9,698 nt of DNA from JBBQKP01 sp038326995. GTDB taxonomy: Bacteria > Planctomycetota > Phycisphaerae > Tepidisphaerales > Tepidisphaeraceae. The notes below the pieces were generated by a model, which had not been told where the DNA came from, did no database searches, and worked only from the letters and a program-made list of their open reading frames with translations. Shown here piece after piece: positions 1 through 6,624 of this stretch. The stretch covers positions 1 to 9,698 of the forward strand of contig JBBQKP010000126.1 in the NCBI GenBank assembly GCA_038326995.1, read 5' to 3'. Both the position numbers and the translations under genes were made by a program. The first letter of the stretch is position 1; the number at the start of each line of letters is the position of its first letter.

Positions 1-2978
1 GACTGGCGTGAGGAGCTTTGTCTTAAAAGTACTGCGGGATTATTTCCGCCGCTGGACTGCGGAGGTTTTCGGGTTTGCTGGAACTGGTCGATGAATGACC
101 GCCAGCGTGAGCCGACGAATTGTTCAATTTCATCGCGGAAGCGTTCGACGCCGAAACGTCGGGCGGATCGCACGATGGCGGCGGAATCCCACGTCGACTT
201 TTCGAATCGATTGACGGCTTCGATGATGCTTGCGGGCGACTGCTGGTCGAAGAACACGCCGGTCTGGCCGTCGATGATGATTTCCTTTGCCCCGCCCGCA
301 CCGTAGGCGATGACGGGTGCTCCGCTCGCCTGTGCTTCGACGAGCACGATGCCGAAATCTTCCTCGCCGCCGAACACGAATCCTTTGCACAGGCTGAGGT
401 AATTGCGAATCTGGGCGCAGGACTGGAATCCCATGAACTTGATATTGGGCCCTGCTTTGGCACGAAGTTTTTCCAAATCCGGCCCATCACCCACCACGAC
501 GAGCTGCTTGCCCGGCATTTTGTTGAACGCATCGACCAGAAGATCGACACGCTTGTACGGAACGAGTCTGCCCAGCGTAAAGTAAAACTCTTCACGCTTG
601 GGCGCGGCATGAAACTGATCGACATCAATGGGCGGGTAAATTGTCGTTGAGGTGCGCCTATAGCACTTCTCGATTCGCCGGCCGATGTAATTGCTGTTGG
701 CGATGAAATGATCCACGCCGTTGCTGCTTCTGGCGTCCCACGTTCGGATGTAGTGAAGAATCACGCGAGCGAGCATCGACTTGATGCCCGAAGCGAGATT
801 GTTGGTTCCAAGGTATTGGTCTTGCAAGTCCCACGCATAGCGCGCGGGCGTGTGACAGTAGCAGACATGAAGCTGGCCGGGCCTGGTGATGACACCCTTG
901 GCGGCGAGATAGGAACTCGAAAGCACCACGTCATAGCCCGACACGTCAAGCTGCTCGATCGCGAGTGGCATCAGGGGCAGATACATCCGGTGTTTCGTCC
1001 GGGCGAAGGGGAGCCTCTGAATGAAGGACGTTTTCACGGGCTTATTGCGAATGAAGCCGCGTTTCTCGGGCGGCAAGAAATCGAACAGGGAGAAAATGTC
1101 CGCATCGGGGTAGACGCTAAGCATCTGTTCGACGACGCGTTCCGCACCGGCGTAGGTGTAGAGAAAGTCGTGGATGATCGCGACACGCGGCTGACGGGCA
1201 TCGAGCGGCGGTGAGGCGTTACGATCGGATTCGACGTCACCAGATTCGACGTCACCAGATTCGACGTCGGCAGATTCGACGTCATCTGTCTCGGCCGAGT
1301 GCGACGCGACCAACCCTTGCAAAGATGCGGCGAGTGCTGACGTCTGAGTCGATTCTTTATGCGAGGGAAGGTCGATTGCGAGCGGGAAGGCGTCGTCTTT
1401 TGTTTTGACATCCTCATAAAGAACAGAATCAGGTTTGACTTCGTTCGCTGATTCGAGCGGTGCCAGGCCCGCCTTTGTTGATTGCTCAGACTCTGCGAGT
1501 CGGTTGGGCGTTGCTTCGAGCGAGTCCAGGCCGTGATTGGCGATGACGCGCGTGATCAATGCCAGTCGCTCGCCTGCGCTTTCGAGCGACGCCTTCGGGC
1601 ACACCCGCACATGAAGTACGAGCGATTGCGAGCGGCGGCGCTGGGGCACGGGAATGGTCGAAGTCATCCCCTGAGACCGGCCTTGCGATTCCGGAATATC
1701 GCATTTGGGATTGACGAAGTTCAGTTCACTTTCTTTGCCGCCGCGAGAGAGAAGGCGAAGAGACATGCCCGCACAATCAAGCCGACGCGCGAGTTCGCTC
1801 ATCTCACCCCACCACTGTTCGATCGTTCGAACGCTTTGAAAGCGGGCGCGGGTGAGTTCCAGCTCACGTCGGTAGCGCAGAGACTCGAGATACACGCCCC
1901 GGTTTCGCCGAACGGCTTTGAGCATTTCACGTGCCCGAACCGACCCGGCCGAGCGGAAAAGAATTGTCAGCAGCGAAAGTACGAGCAGGCCCGCGGACGG
2001 CCAGGCCCAGCCTCCAAGGTGAGCCCCGGCGGCAATGACTGCGGTGGAAAGCAGCGTCACACCACACAGAATCATCACGACGTGGTGCGGATGAATACCC
2101 GTCTTGAGCAATCGATGGTGGATGTGCGACTTCTCACCTTGAAACAATGACCGACGATCGACCACGGACCGGCGAAGCAGCGTGAGCACCGCGTCCATCA
2201 TGGGAATCGCAAGTGCGGTCGACGGAATGAGCAGCCCCTTGACCGCGCCCAGGCGCTGTGTCGTTACGATCATCAGGACGGCGATCGTAACGCCCAGGAA
2301 CATGCTGCCCGAGTCTCCCAGGGCGACGCGTGCGGGATGGTGGTTGAAAAAGAGGAACGCGATCAGCGTGCCGAGCACGGCGGCACTGATGATCGCAAGA
2401 TCGAATTGAGCAGCGCCGAAGTTGACCAGCAGCAAGGATGCCGCGGCGATGGCGCAGATGCCCGCGGCCAGGCCGTCGAGGCCGTCGATGAAGTTGACGG
2501 CGACGCTCGTGCCGACGATCAGCAGGACCGTCACTACGATTGCGGCGATCCCTAATCCGAGCACGATCACATCGCGTCCGCCCAGCGGGTCGAGATGGAT
2601 GCTCGTCGTGGCGATCATCCCGGCGACGGCGATCAAGGACAGCAGCTTGAGCTTGCCCGACAGCTTGACGATGTCGTTGGTCAGTCCGATGAGGGTTACG
2701 ATCGTCGCGGCGATGGCTGCGATCGCCCACACGCCCGCGTTCATCGGCAAGCCTTGATAGCTGAGATAGGCGAAGAATATGAGTGCGGTCAGCGCGGTCG
2801 AGAGCGCGACTGCGACGCCGCCCCCGCGCGGCGCGGGTCGGCGGGCGGGTGTCGAATCAATCGCCCCGGTCGCGGCGATGCTGATCAGCCCCAGACGATG
2901 CGAAAGCAGAATCACCACGGGCGTGAGGACGGCCGTCGCTAGGACTGCGAAAATGAGTGCGAATAGAATGACCAACAT
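1..2978 (-). CDS. Fused WecA/MraY-type sugar-1-phosphate transferase and GT4 glycosyltransferase (C-terminus off the window)
   Basis: One uninterrupted minus-strand frame, 992 codons in the window and still open at position 1. Residues 1 to about 345 are a multi-pass membrane polyprenyl-phosphate N-acetylhexosamine-1-phosphate transferase: NFIDGLDG at 162-169, GDSGS at 221-225 and HIHHRLL from 285. Such enzymes load the first sugar phosphate onto undecaprenyl phosphate. A soluble extension (about 346-480) and a polar linker with DVES repeats (about 480-597) follow. From residue 598 (RVAIIHDF) comes a GT4, GT-B-fold glycosyltransferase with HDF at 603-605 and a canonical EX7E motif (E873, E881), so one polypeptide could start and extend a lipid-linked glycan. 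I checked that the frame agrees at the HIHH, HDF and EX7E codons. The ATG has AAGGGG six bases upstream. The usual DD metal motif reads ND (101-102). No in-frame ATG lies between residue 438 and the GT4 domain, which argues against two genes. The catalytic classes are secure; the sugar substrates are unknown. Confidence 0.88.
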   Translation of the reverse strand, partial: MLVILFALIFAVLATAVLTPVVILLSHRLGLISIAATGAIDSTPARRPAPRGGGVAVALSTALTALIFFAYLSYQGLPMNAGVWAIAAIAATIVTLIGLTNDIVKLSGKLKLLSLIAVAGMIATTSIHLDPLGGRDVIVLGLGIAAIVVTVLLIVGTSVAVNFIDGLDGLAAGICAIAAASLLLVNFGAAQFDLAIISAAVLGTLIAFLFFNHHPARVALGDSGSMFLGVTIAVLMIVTTQRLGAVKGLLIPSTALAIPMMDAVLTLLRRSVVDRRSLFQGEKSHIHHRLLKTGIHPHHVVMILCGVTLLSTAVIAAGAHLGGWAWPSAGLLVLSLLTILFRSAGSVRAREMLKAVRRNRGVYLESLRYRRELELTRARFQSVRTIEQWWGEMSELARRLDCAGMSLRLLSRGGKESELNFVNPKCDIPESQGRSQGMTSTIPVPQRRRSQSLVLHVRVCPKASLESAGERLALITRVIANHGLDSLEATPNRLAESEQSTKAGLAPLESANEVKPDSVLYEDVKTKDDAFPLAIDLPSHKESTQTSALAASLQGLVASHSAETDDVESADVESGDVESGDVESDRNASPPLDARQPRVAIIHDFLYTYAGAERVVEQMLSVYPDADIFSLFDFLPPEKRGFIRNKPVKTSFIQRLPFARTKHRMYLPLMPLAIEQLDVSGYDVVLSSSYLAAKGVITRPGQLHVCYCHTPARYAWDLQDQYLGTNNLASGIKSMLARVILHYIRTWDARSSNGVDHFIANSNYIGRRIEKCYRRTSTTIYPPIDVDQFHAAPKREEFYFTLGRLVPYKRVDLLVDAFNKMPGKQLVVVGDGPDLEKLRAKAGPNIKFMGFQSCAQIRNYLSLCKGFVFGGEEDFGIVLVEAQASGAPVIAYGAGGAKEIIIDGQTGVFFDQQSPASIIEAVNRFEKSTWDSAAIVRSARRFGVERFRDEIEQFVGSRWRSFIDQFQQTRKPPQSSGGNNPAVLLRQSSSRQ
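1228..1287 (-). repeat. Four tandem 15-bp repeats encoding a DVES-rich linker
   Basis: The plus strand shows four consecutive 15-base units starting GATTCGACGTC, with the last four bases varying (acca, acca, ggca, atct). On the coding (minus) strand they give an acidic repeat, D-V-E-S plus Gly or Ala, in the linker between the transferase and GT4 domains. The unit is a multiple of three, so copy-number change keeps the frame. Confidence 0.9.
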
Positions 2979-3017
2979 GAATCCCCTTAATCTGATTGGT
3001 TTTGCTCGAACCCTCGC

Positions 3018-3569
3018 TTATCCATCAAACGGCTGCACAAGACTGGTGTCGATCGGCAACTCCGCGGACTGCCCCAGCATCTCGACGGAAATATACAGTC
3101 GATCCACGCCGTCGCGTTTGGCAATGATCCCCACGACGCCCGTCATCGGCCCGGCCTGCACGCGCACCCGACGCCCCACCACTGCAAACGGATACGCATC
3201 AATCGGGATGCCGCTATCCAACGCACGTTCGATCGAACTCAGACTCTCGACGAGTCGATCCGGGTTTTTGACCTCAATGACGTTGCAGACACGGTCGGTT
3301 TGAAACACGGCCGCCCGTGTGTGCGTATCGCCCACAAAAAAGACGTACCCCCCGAAAAGCGGGTGCATCGCTTTGCGCTTTCGGCCGCCCGAGAAGATTA
3401 CCCTCGCGACCATCGGCAGGAAATACGGCACTCCTTTTGCCAGAAGGTCCCACGCCAGGGCCTTCTCATTCCGAGCTTTGGTGTGTGCCGCCCACCAGTC
3501 GCCCGTGTATTGAGCGATGGAGTCGTATCCATCTGTTCGAGCCGGGGGATTCTCGGAAACTTTTAGCAT
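3018..3569 (-). CDS. NusG-family specialised transcription elongation/antitermination factor (RfaH/UpxY/LoaP-like)
   Basis: The product has 183 residues. An NGN-type domain spans about residues 24-115, with DWWAAHTKARNEKAL near its start and HPLFGGYVFFV at 69-79, both typical of NusG paralogues. A KOW-type C-terminal domain (about 131-183) carries GRRVRVQAGPMTGVVG. Family knowledge: NusG proteins bind RNA polymerase, and operon-specific paralogues suppress pausing or termination across long polysaccharide operons. It is the first gene of the minus-strand unit, 39 bases before the membrane transferase, which fits that role. The ATG at 3569 is the only obvious start, and no good Shine-Dalgarno precedes it. 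Because the gene sits in a polysaccharide operon rather than beside secE/rplK, I read it as a specialised paralogue and not housekeeping NusG. I saw no ops-like element in the leader. Confidence 0.85.
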   Translation of the reverse strand: MLKVSENPPARTDGYDSIAQYTGDWWAAHTKARNEKALAWDLLAKGVPYFLPMVARVIFSGGRKRKAMHPLFGGYVFFVGDTHTRAAVFQTDRVCNVIEVKNPDRLVESLSSIERALDSGIPIDAYPFAVVGRRVRVQAGPMTGVVGIIAKRDGVDRLYISVEMLGQSAELPIDTSLVQPFDG

Positions 3570-3592
3570 AAATTGAAGAAGGCGCTCCAGTT

Positions 3593-3621
3593 ATCAAATA
3601 AATTCAAACATCGTCTGCCAA
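3593..3621 (-). promoter_or_regulatory. Candidate sigma70-type promoter for the NusG-like/polysaccharide operon
   Basis: On the minus strand TTGGCA (3621-3616, five of six to consensus) is separated by 17 bases from TTTGAT (3598-3593, four of six). Transcription would begin about 15-20 bases before the ATG at 3569. This is consensus matching only. Confidence 0.35.
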
Positions 3622-4204
3622 CCCGCATTATCCGGCCCGCGCGGACCCCGTCCCCGTGGGTGCACCGACCCTTTTCAAAAACCTGCTCGACTGTCCCACT
3701 GTCGCGATTGAACCCGTCGACAGCTTACTACCTATCGGCCATCTGCCAAACCAATCGATCCAGACATTTTTCCACTTTCTTTATTGTGCACCCGTTGCGC
3801 GTAGCGTGACCGGGCATCCATGCAAATCACTCGCTTCAAACGGTTTCCCGCTTAAAGTCAAAGTTGGGGATTTCTTTCTATAAACAATTTTCTGACAGTG
3901 ATTAGGGAGATGCTTCATCCAGATGTCGTGATTCTCATCCCCCGCTCATATCCGCACCCGTTCAGGAGCCGCCGTTCGATGTCCACCCGTTCAAGCCAAA
4001 CATCGGGGCGTTCCTGATCCCTCCTTCAGGCTTATATCAGAGTCTCGTGTCCGATTGCAAGCGCATTTTTCGCTCGAAACAAATTTAGCGCTTTCCTGAT
4101 CTTCAAGGATCCGCCCTCTTTCATAATCCACTCGGACGAATCGAAATCTTTACTCTGCATGCCTCGTCATGTCGTTTCGCCGCGAAATTTGTCCGTGTGC
4201 ACCT

Positions 4205-4252
4205 TCGTGCTTCAGCCGCTTAACGCGACAAAACAAGTGCCAAGAAGCACGA
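4205..4252. repeat. Perfect 9-bp inverted repeat with a 30-base spacer
   Basis: TCGTGCTTC at 4205-4213 is exactly complementary to GAAGCACGA at 4244-4252. It lies about 100 bases before the octamer array. It could be a spaced binding site or a stem in RNA from either strand; no function can be assigned. Confidence 0.5.
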
Positions 4253-4352
4253 TTGAGTACCAGCGACAGATTCAATCCGCACACTTTAACAGGTTTCTAC
4301 TCTGCCATTCTCACAACCGTGTCCATTGACGTTGATCGTTCGTGACAGACAC

Positions 4353-4392
4353 CCATCAGTCCATCAGTTCATCAGTCCATCAGTCCATCAGT
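4353..4392. repeat. Octamer iteron array, 5 x CCATCAGT (candidate parS/centromere or origin iterons)
   Basis: Five head-to-tail octamers run without gaps; four are exactly CCATCAGT and the third (4369-4376) is TCATCAGT. Inverted copies of the core follow at 4395-4400 (TGATGG), 4411-4416 and 4527-4532, and another direct copy at 4421-4426. The array lies about 155 bases upstream of parA. Family knowledge: type Ib ParA systems often use short tandem repeats upstream of parA as both centromere and operator, bound by a small ribbon-helix-helix partner (for example the heptads bound by omega of pSM19035). Iterons for the nearby Rep-like protein are the alternative. Confidence 0.65.
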
Positions 4393-4401
4393 CATGATGG
4401 T

Positions 4402-4434
4402 TTGACAGAGTGATGGTTCACCATCAACTTATCC
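4402..4434 (+). promoter_or_regulatory. Candidate parA operon promoter with embedded palindromic operator
   Basis: A perfect TTGACA (4402-4407) is followed by a perfect 16-base palindrome TGATGGTTCACCATCA (4411-4426) and then only poor -10 candidates (ACTTAT at 4427-4432, 19-base spacing). The palindrome uses the same CCATCA core as the iterons, so a protein binding the array would also cover this promoter, a common autorepression layout. The -10 is weak, so the promoter call is tentative; the palindrome itself is certain. Confidence 0.4.
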
Positions 4435-4437
4435 ACA
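4429..4437 (+). promoter_or_regulatory. Consensus DnaA box TTATCCACA
   Basis: An exact match to the strict DnaA-box consensus lies three bases after the palindrome and 36 bases after the iteron array. A given 9-mer occurs by chance once in 262,144 positions, so a match in a 10-kb window on either strand is modestly unlikely. The position beside iterons and a partition operon suggests an origin. Only one box was found here. Confidence 0.5.
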
Positions 4438-4547
4438 TCTTCAAAGGAATGGCCCGTGTGTCGCATCGCTTGCAAACCCGCGGCCGATCCTGCGGGATTC
4501 TGGCCCACGCTCAAGAATTGACTCATTGATGGCCGATAACTTAAACC

Positions 4548-5222
4548 ATGCTCATCGCCGTAGTCAACCAGAAGGGCGGGGCCGGCAAAACAACGCTGGC
4601 CGTTCACCTTGCCGTGCACTTGTTCGATCAGGGCCTGCGCGTTGCGTTCGTCGACAACGACCCTCAGGCGTCTGCCACAAAATGGCTCTCGTCCGTCGAG
4701 CCCGGCATTCCAATGCACTCGACCCAGGACTCCAGAGAATTGGTCGAACTGCTCCAAACGCTCAACGATTCACACGACGTCGTCATTGCCGACGCCGCCC
4801 CCAGGCTCAATGACCAGACCCATGTGCTGATGTATTTCGCACAGCGCGTGCTTATTCCGGTTAAGCCCAGCGTGCTCGATCTGCAGGCGACAGTCGAAAC
4901 CAAATCCGCCGTCGATCGCGTCGCCTCAGCGCGGACTGCCGATCACGCAGAGCCCATCGCCGTTCGGCTCATCCTCAACATGGTCCGCTCGGTGGGGCAG
5001 CAGGACAAAATCATGTCCCAGGCCATGGAGTCACTCAATCTTCCCCTCGCCAAACAAACCGTCGGCCTGCGTGATGCGTACATCAAGGCCGTCCACCGCG
5101 ACACCACAGTCACACGCATGAAGGGCGATGCCGGTGCTGTCGCCGCCGCCAGAGAACTCGTCCAACTTTTTACCGAGGTGATTCCACATGAGCTCTATCG
5201 CAACCAACCCGTCGCTGCCTAA
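4548..5222 (+). CDS. parA: ParA-family partition ATPase (small, type Ib)
   Basis: The product has 224 residues. The start MLIAVVNQKGGAGKTT carries the deviant Walker A motif KGGAGKTT (residues 9-16) of ParA/MinD ATPases. Walker A' lies at FVDNDPQASATKW (34-46) and Walker B at DVVIADAAP (77-85). The protein begins directly at the ATPase fold, with no N-terminal DNA-binding domain, which is the type Ib organisation. ParA ATPases bind nucleoid DNA and move a partner-bound centromere to segregate plasmids or other cargo. The start is fixed by the motif four codons later; no clear Shine-Dalgarno is visible. The next gene overlaps its 3' end by 35 bases, implying coupled expression. The upstream iterons support DNA segregation over chemotaxis-cluster or carboxysome positioning, which other orphan ParA proteins perform. 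Confidence 0.92.
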   Translation: MLIAVVNQKGGAGKTTLAVHLAVHLFDQGLRVAFVDNDPQASATKWLSSVEPGIPMHSTQDSRELVELLQTLNDSHDVVIADAAPRLNDQTHVLMYFAQRVLIPVKPSVLDLQATVETKSAVDRVASARTADHAEPIAVRLILNMVRSVGQQDKIMSQAMESLNLPLAKQTVGLRDAYIKAVHRDTTVTRMKGDAGAVAAARELVQLFTEVIPHELYRNQPVAA

Positions 5223-5676
5223 AACCAACAAAGAAGACGCCGATCGCGTGCTGGCGAATCTCGCCCGCACCACCCGGACAACGTTGCCCGAGCCGTTCGC
5301 GGCGAGCACTATTGCTCCTGCACCTGCTCCGTTCGCGGCGAGCACGAGCGCACCTGCTCCGGTCCTGCGCGAAGTCGCAACGTCTAACCTTGCCGAGACC
5401 GAATCCGAGCCGATTCAAGCCGGCAAGCCAGTCGAAATCGTCAAGCCCGTCGCCCGCAAAAGTCGCGGCACCGCCTCTTTGCCGATCTTCGACAAGAGTT
5501 TCGAAATCAACCTCGGCAAGGGCTTCAAAATGCTCACCGTCCGCATCCCCAACGAAAAGCACGCCCATCTGTTCCTGATGGCCGCCCAGAACAAATTGTC
5601 GGGCAACGGCCAGCCGAAAACCCTCAACGACCTCATCATGCGCGCCGTCGATCAACTGCTCGCCGACGCAGCCTGA
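5188..5676 (+). CDS. Small ParA-partner protein with Ala/Pro-rich N-terminus and RHH-like C-terminus (ParB-like adaptor)
   Basis: The product has 162 residues, starts inside the end of parA, and is preceded by GAGG ten bases upstream (5174-5177). Residues 1 to about 105 are low-complexity, with repeated P-F-A-A-S-T and A-P-A-P blocks, and are probably disordered. The conserved-looking part is C-terminal: a strand-like KMLTVRIP followed by two helical segments (about 121-137 and 146-160, TLNDLIMRAVDQLL), the order expected of a ribbon-helix-helix domain. Type Ib ParA proteins typically pair with small RHH centromere-binding proteins encoded immediately downstream, whose flexible N-termini stimulate the ATPase. 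I infer that this protein binds the CCATCAGT array and represses its own operon. I do not recognise the family by sequence, so the role rests on context and fold pattern. Confidence 0.6.
   Translation: MSSIATNPSLPKTNKEDADRVLANLARTTRTTLPEPFAASTIAPAPAPFAASTSAPAPVLREVATSNLAETESEPIQAGKPVEIVKPVARKSRGTASLPIFDKSFEINLGKGFKMLTVRIPNEKHAHLFLMAAQNKLSGNGQPKTLNDLIMRAVDQLLADAA
5293..5358 (+). repeat. Imperfect tandem repeat in the ParA-partner gene
   Basis: A 36-base unit beginning CCGTTCGCGGCGAGCAC (5293-5328) is followed by a 30-base variant with the same start (5329-5358). They encode two P-F-A-A-S-T...A-P-A blocks. The six-base length difference keeps the frame, consistent with in-frame slippage in a disordered tail. 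Confidence 0.85.
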
Positions 5677-5700
5677 GGCGAGTGGTCAGCTCAACAACTA

Positions 5701-5742
5701 CACGAGCGCGACGTCATCAAGGCGTCGCGCTCGTGCTTTTTC
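5701..5742 (+). terminator. Rho-independent terminator of the parA operon
   Basis: A perfect 13-bp stem (CACGAGCGCGACG, 5701-5713, with its complement at 5723-5735) encloses a nine-base loop and is followed by CTTTTTC. It starts 25 bases after the stop codon of the ParA-partner gene. Confidence 0.92.
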
Positions 5743-6062
5743 AGGTTAAAAATTTGCGGGTTACTGCTGAAGACTGCTGGTGGTACTCGTGTCTCACCAG
5801 TGCTCGTCTTGTTGATCTGTCGACTCAAGCACACTCAATCCCGTGAAGCCGCCAGCTTGCTGGTGGTTGTTGTTCAGGTTGAGTCCATCGAAGCGCCAGC
5901 AAGCTGGCGACTACTCTTTGGAAAGCGATGCACTTTCAATTGCTCACACAACTGGTTCAAGCTGACAGACTCGCATCTTTTTTCGTTGAAAACCGTCGAG
6001 TCGTTTGTGCGACCAAACACATCAAGCAGTCTAAGTTTCCGACGTTACAAATCGCTCGCGTC
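5743..6062. other. Gene-free region with repetitive palindromes
   Basis: No supported gene lies between the terminator and the end of the minus-strand regulator. The stretch contains the inverted palindrome pair at 5847-5912. A weaker relative (GCTGGTGGTACT from about 5776, with CTGGTG pairing to CACCAG at 5795-5800) resembles one arm of that pair. I found no terminator for the minus-strand gene. Confidence 0.6.
5847..5912. repeat. REPIN-like inverted pair of CCAGCAAGCTGG palindromes
   Basis: Two palindromes face each other. The left one (5849-5866) pairs as CCGCCAGC-TT-GCTGGTGG with one G-T wobble; the right one (5894-5909) is a perfect CGCCAGC-AA-GCTGGCG. The reverse complement of 5847-5863 matches 5896-5912 at 16 of 17 bases, so the two are inverted copies of one element 32 bases apart. 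This is the layout of REP doublets (REPINs), which are spread by RAYT transposases in many bacteria. No RAYT gene is in the window. Confidence 0.65.
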
Positions 6063-6614
6063 TTATGTTGCTGCCAATTCTCCGACGATCATCCGCGCCT
6101 GTTTTAGATCGAATCGGCCGCGCTGGCTCTCGAAGCCTTCACTCGTGAATGCGAGCAGTCGAATGGTCTTTCCGTGCTGCGTTTCGATCGGCGTCACGAT
6201 CGCAAAGAGCTCCTCGAACCGCGCCTCGCCGACCACGATCAGCGTAAACCCGTTCGCATCGGCGTCGATCGCAAACGCCAGCCGCACGCGCGGTCCGAAG
6301 TTCGCCAGCGCGGACGCCAAATCCCGCATCGGGTCGCCATCCAATTGCAAAAGTATCCGAAGCGGCGCGATCGCCTCCGACGAAGCGGCAGGGCGGTAGA
6401 GCACCTGCTGCAATTGCCTGGTCCGCTCGACCAGCCCGACCCCGACCAGAATTTTTAGCTCACGCTGCACCGTCGCCACCGCAAGCCCCGATCTTCGGGC
6501 GATCTCCCGCATATGGATCGACTGATTCAGGTCCGCAAGCAAAACACGCAAAACCGCCGCACGTGCACGCCCGAGCAATATCGAAGGTAAATCGCTTCCG
6601 CGCCTTGATCGCAT
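6063..6614 (-). CDS. Winged-helix regulator with degenerate nucleotidyltransferase-like domain
   Basis: The product has 183 residues. The N-terminal half (about 12-75) is a winged helix of the ArsR/MarR-like type that precedes minimal nucleotidyltransferase domains: ILLGRARAAVLRVLL, then HMREIARRSGLAVATVQREL as the recognition helix region. The rest (about 108-183) has the length and strand order of that nucleotidyltransferase fold, with FTLIVVGEARFEEL at 123-136. It lacks the GSxxxG and DxD metal motifs expected of an active enzyme, so a regulatory or ligand-sensing remnant is more likely. No ribosome-binding site precedes the ATG, and a promoter-like sequence sits so close that the transcript may be leaderless. 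The gene is divergent from the replication gene and could control it. The DNA-binding domain call is strong; the target is unknown. Confidence 0.75.
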   Translation of the reverse strand: MRSRRGSDLPSILLGRARAAVLRVLLADLNQSIHMREIARRSGLAVATVQRELKILVGVGLVERTRQLQQVLYRPAASSEAIAPLRILLQLDGDPMRDLASALANFGPRVRLAFAIDADANGFTLIVVGEARFEELFAIVTPIETQHGKTIRLLAFTSEGFESQRGRFDLKQARMIVGELAAT

Positions 6615-6624
6615 ATACCGATCG

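Larger units (their letters stand above)
3570..4547. other. Long gene-free region between divergent operons
   Basis: I see no convincing gene in these 978 bases. The short plus-strand frames near 3573-3883 have no recognisable motif, no ribosome-binding site, and compositions like random translation. The left part carries the leader and promoter of the minus-strand operon. The middle holds a spaced inverted repeat (4205-4252) and a 10-base direct repeat CACCCGTTCA (3955-3964 and 3984-3993). The right end is dense with signals: octamer iterons, palindromes, a DnaA box and the likely parA promoter. Its length and contents suit a replication or partition control region. Confidence 0.6.

Noticed and set aside
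23..1214. Several long frames opposite or out of phase with the GT4 domain
   Set aside because: They are shadows of the GC-rich coding strand; only the frame with EX7E and the GT4 signature gives a sensible protein.
3573..3809. Plus-strand frame of 78 codons in the long gap
   Set aside because: No ribosome-binding site, no recognisable motif, and it faces the promoter of the opposite operon; overlapping frames nearby look equally random.
4059..4093. AAGCGC...GCGCTT inverted repeat around an AT-rich tract, as a DNA-unwinding element
   Set aside because: Arms are only six bases and the tract is modestly AT-rich, so it is not enough to call.
4353..4392. CRISPR-like array
   Set aside because: The units are 8 bases and gapless with no spacers, so they are iterons, not CRISPR repeats.
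4518..4546. TTGACT-17-TTAAAC promoter-like pair just before parA
   Set aside because: The -10 would end one base before the ATG at 4548, putting the transcript start inside the gene, while the Walker A motif shows that this ATG is the true start.
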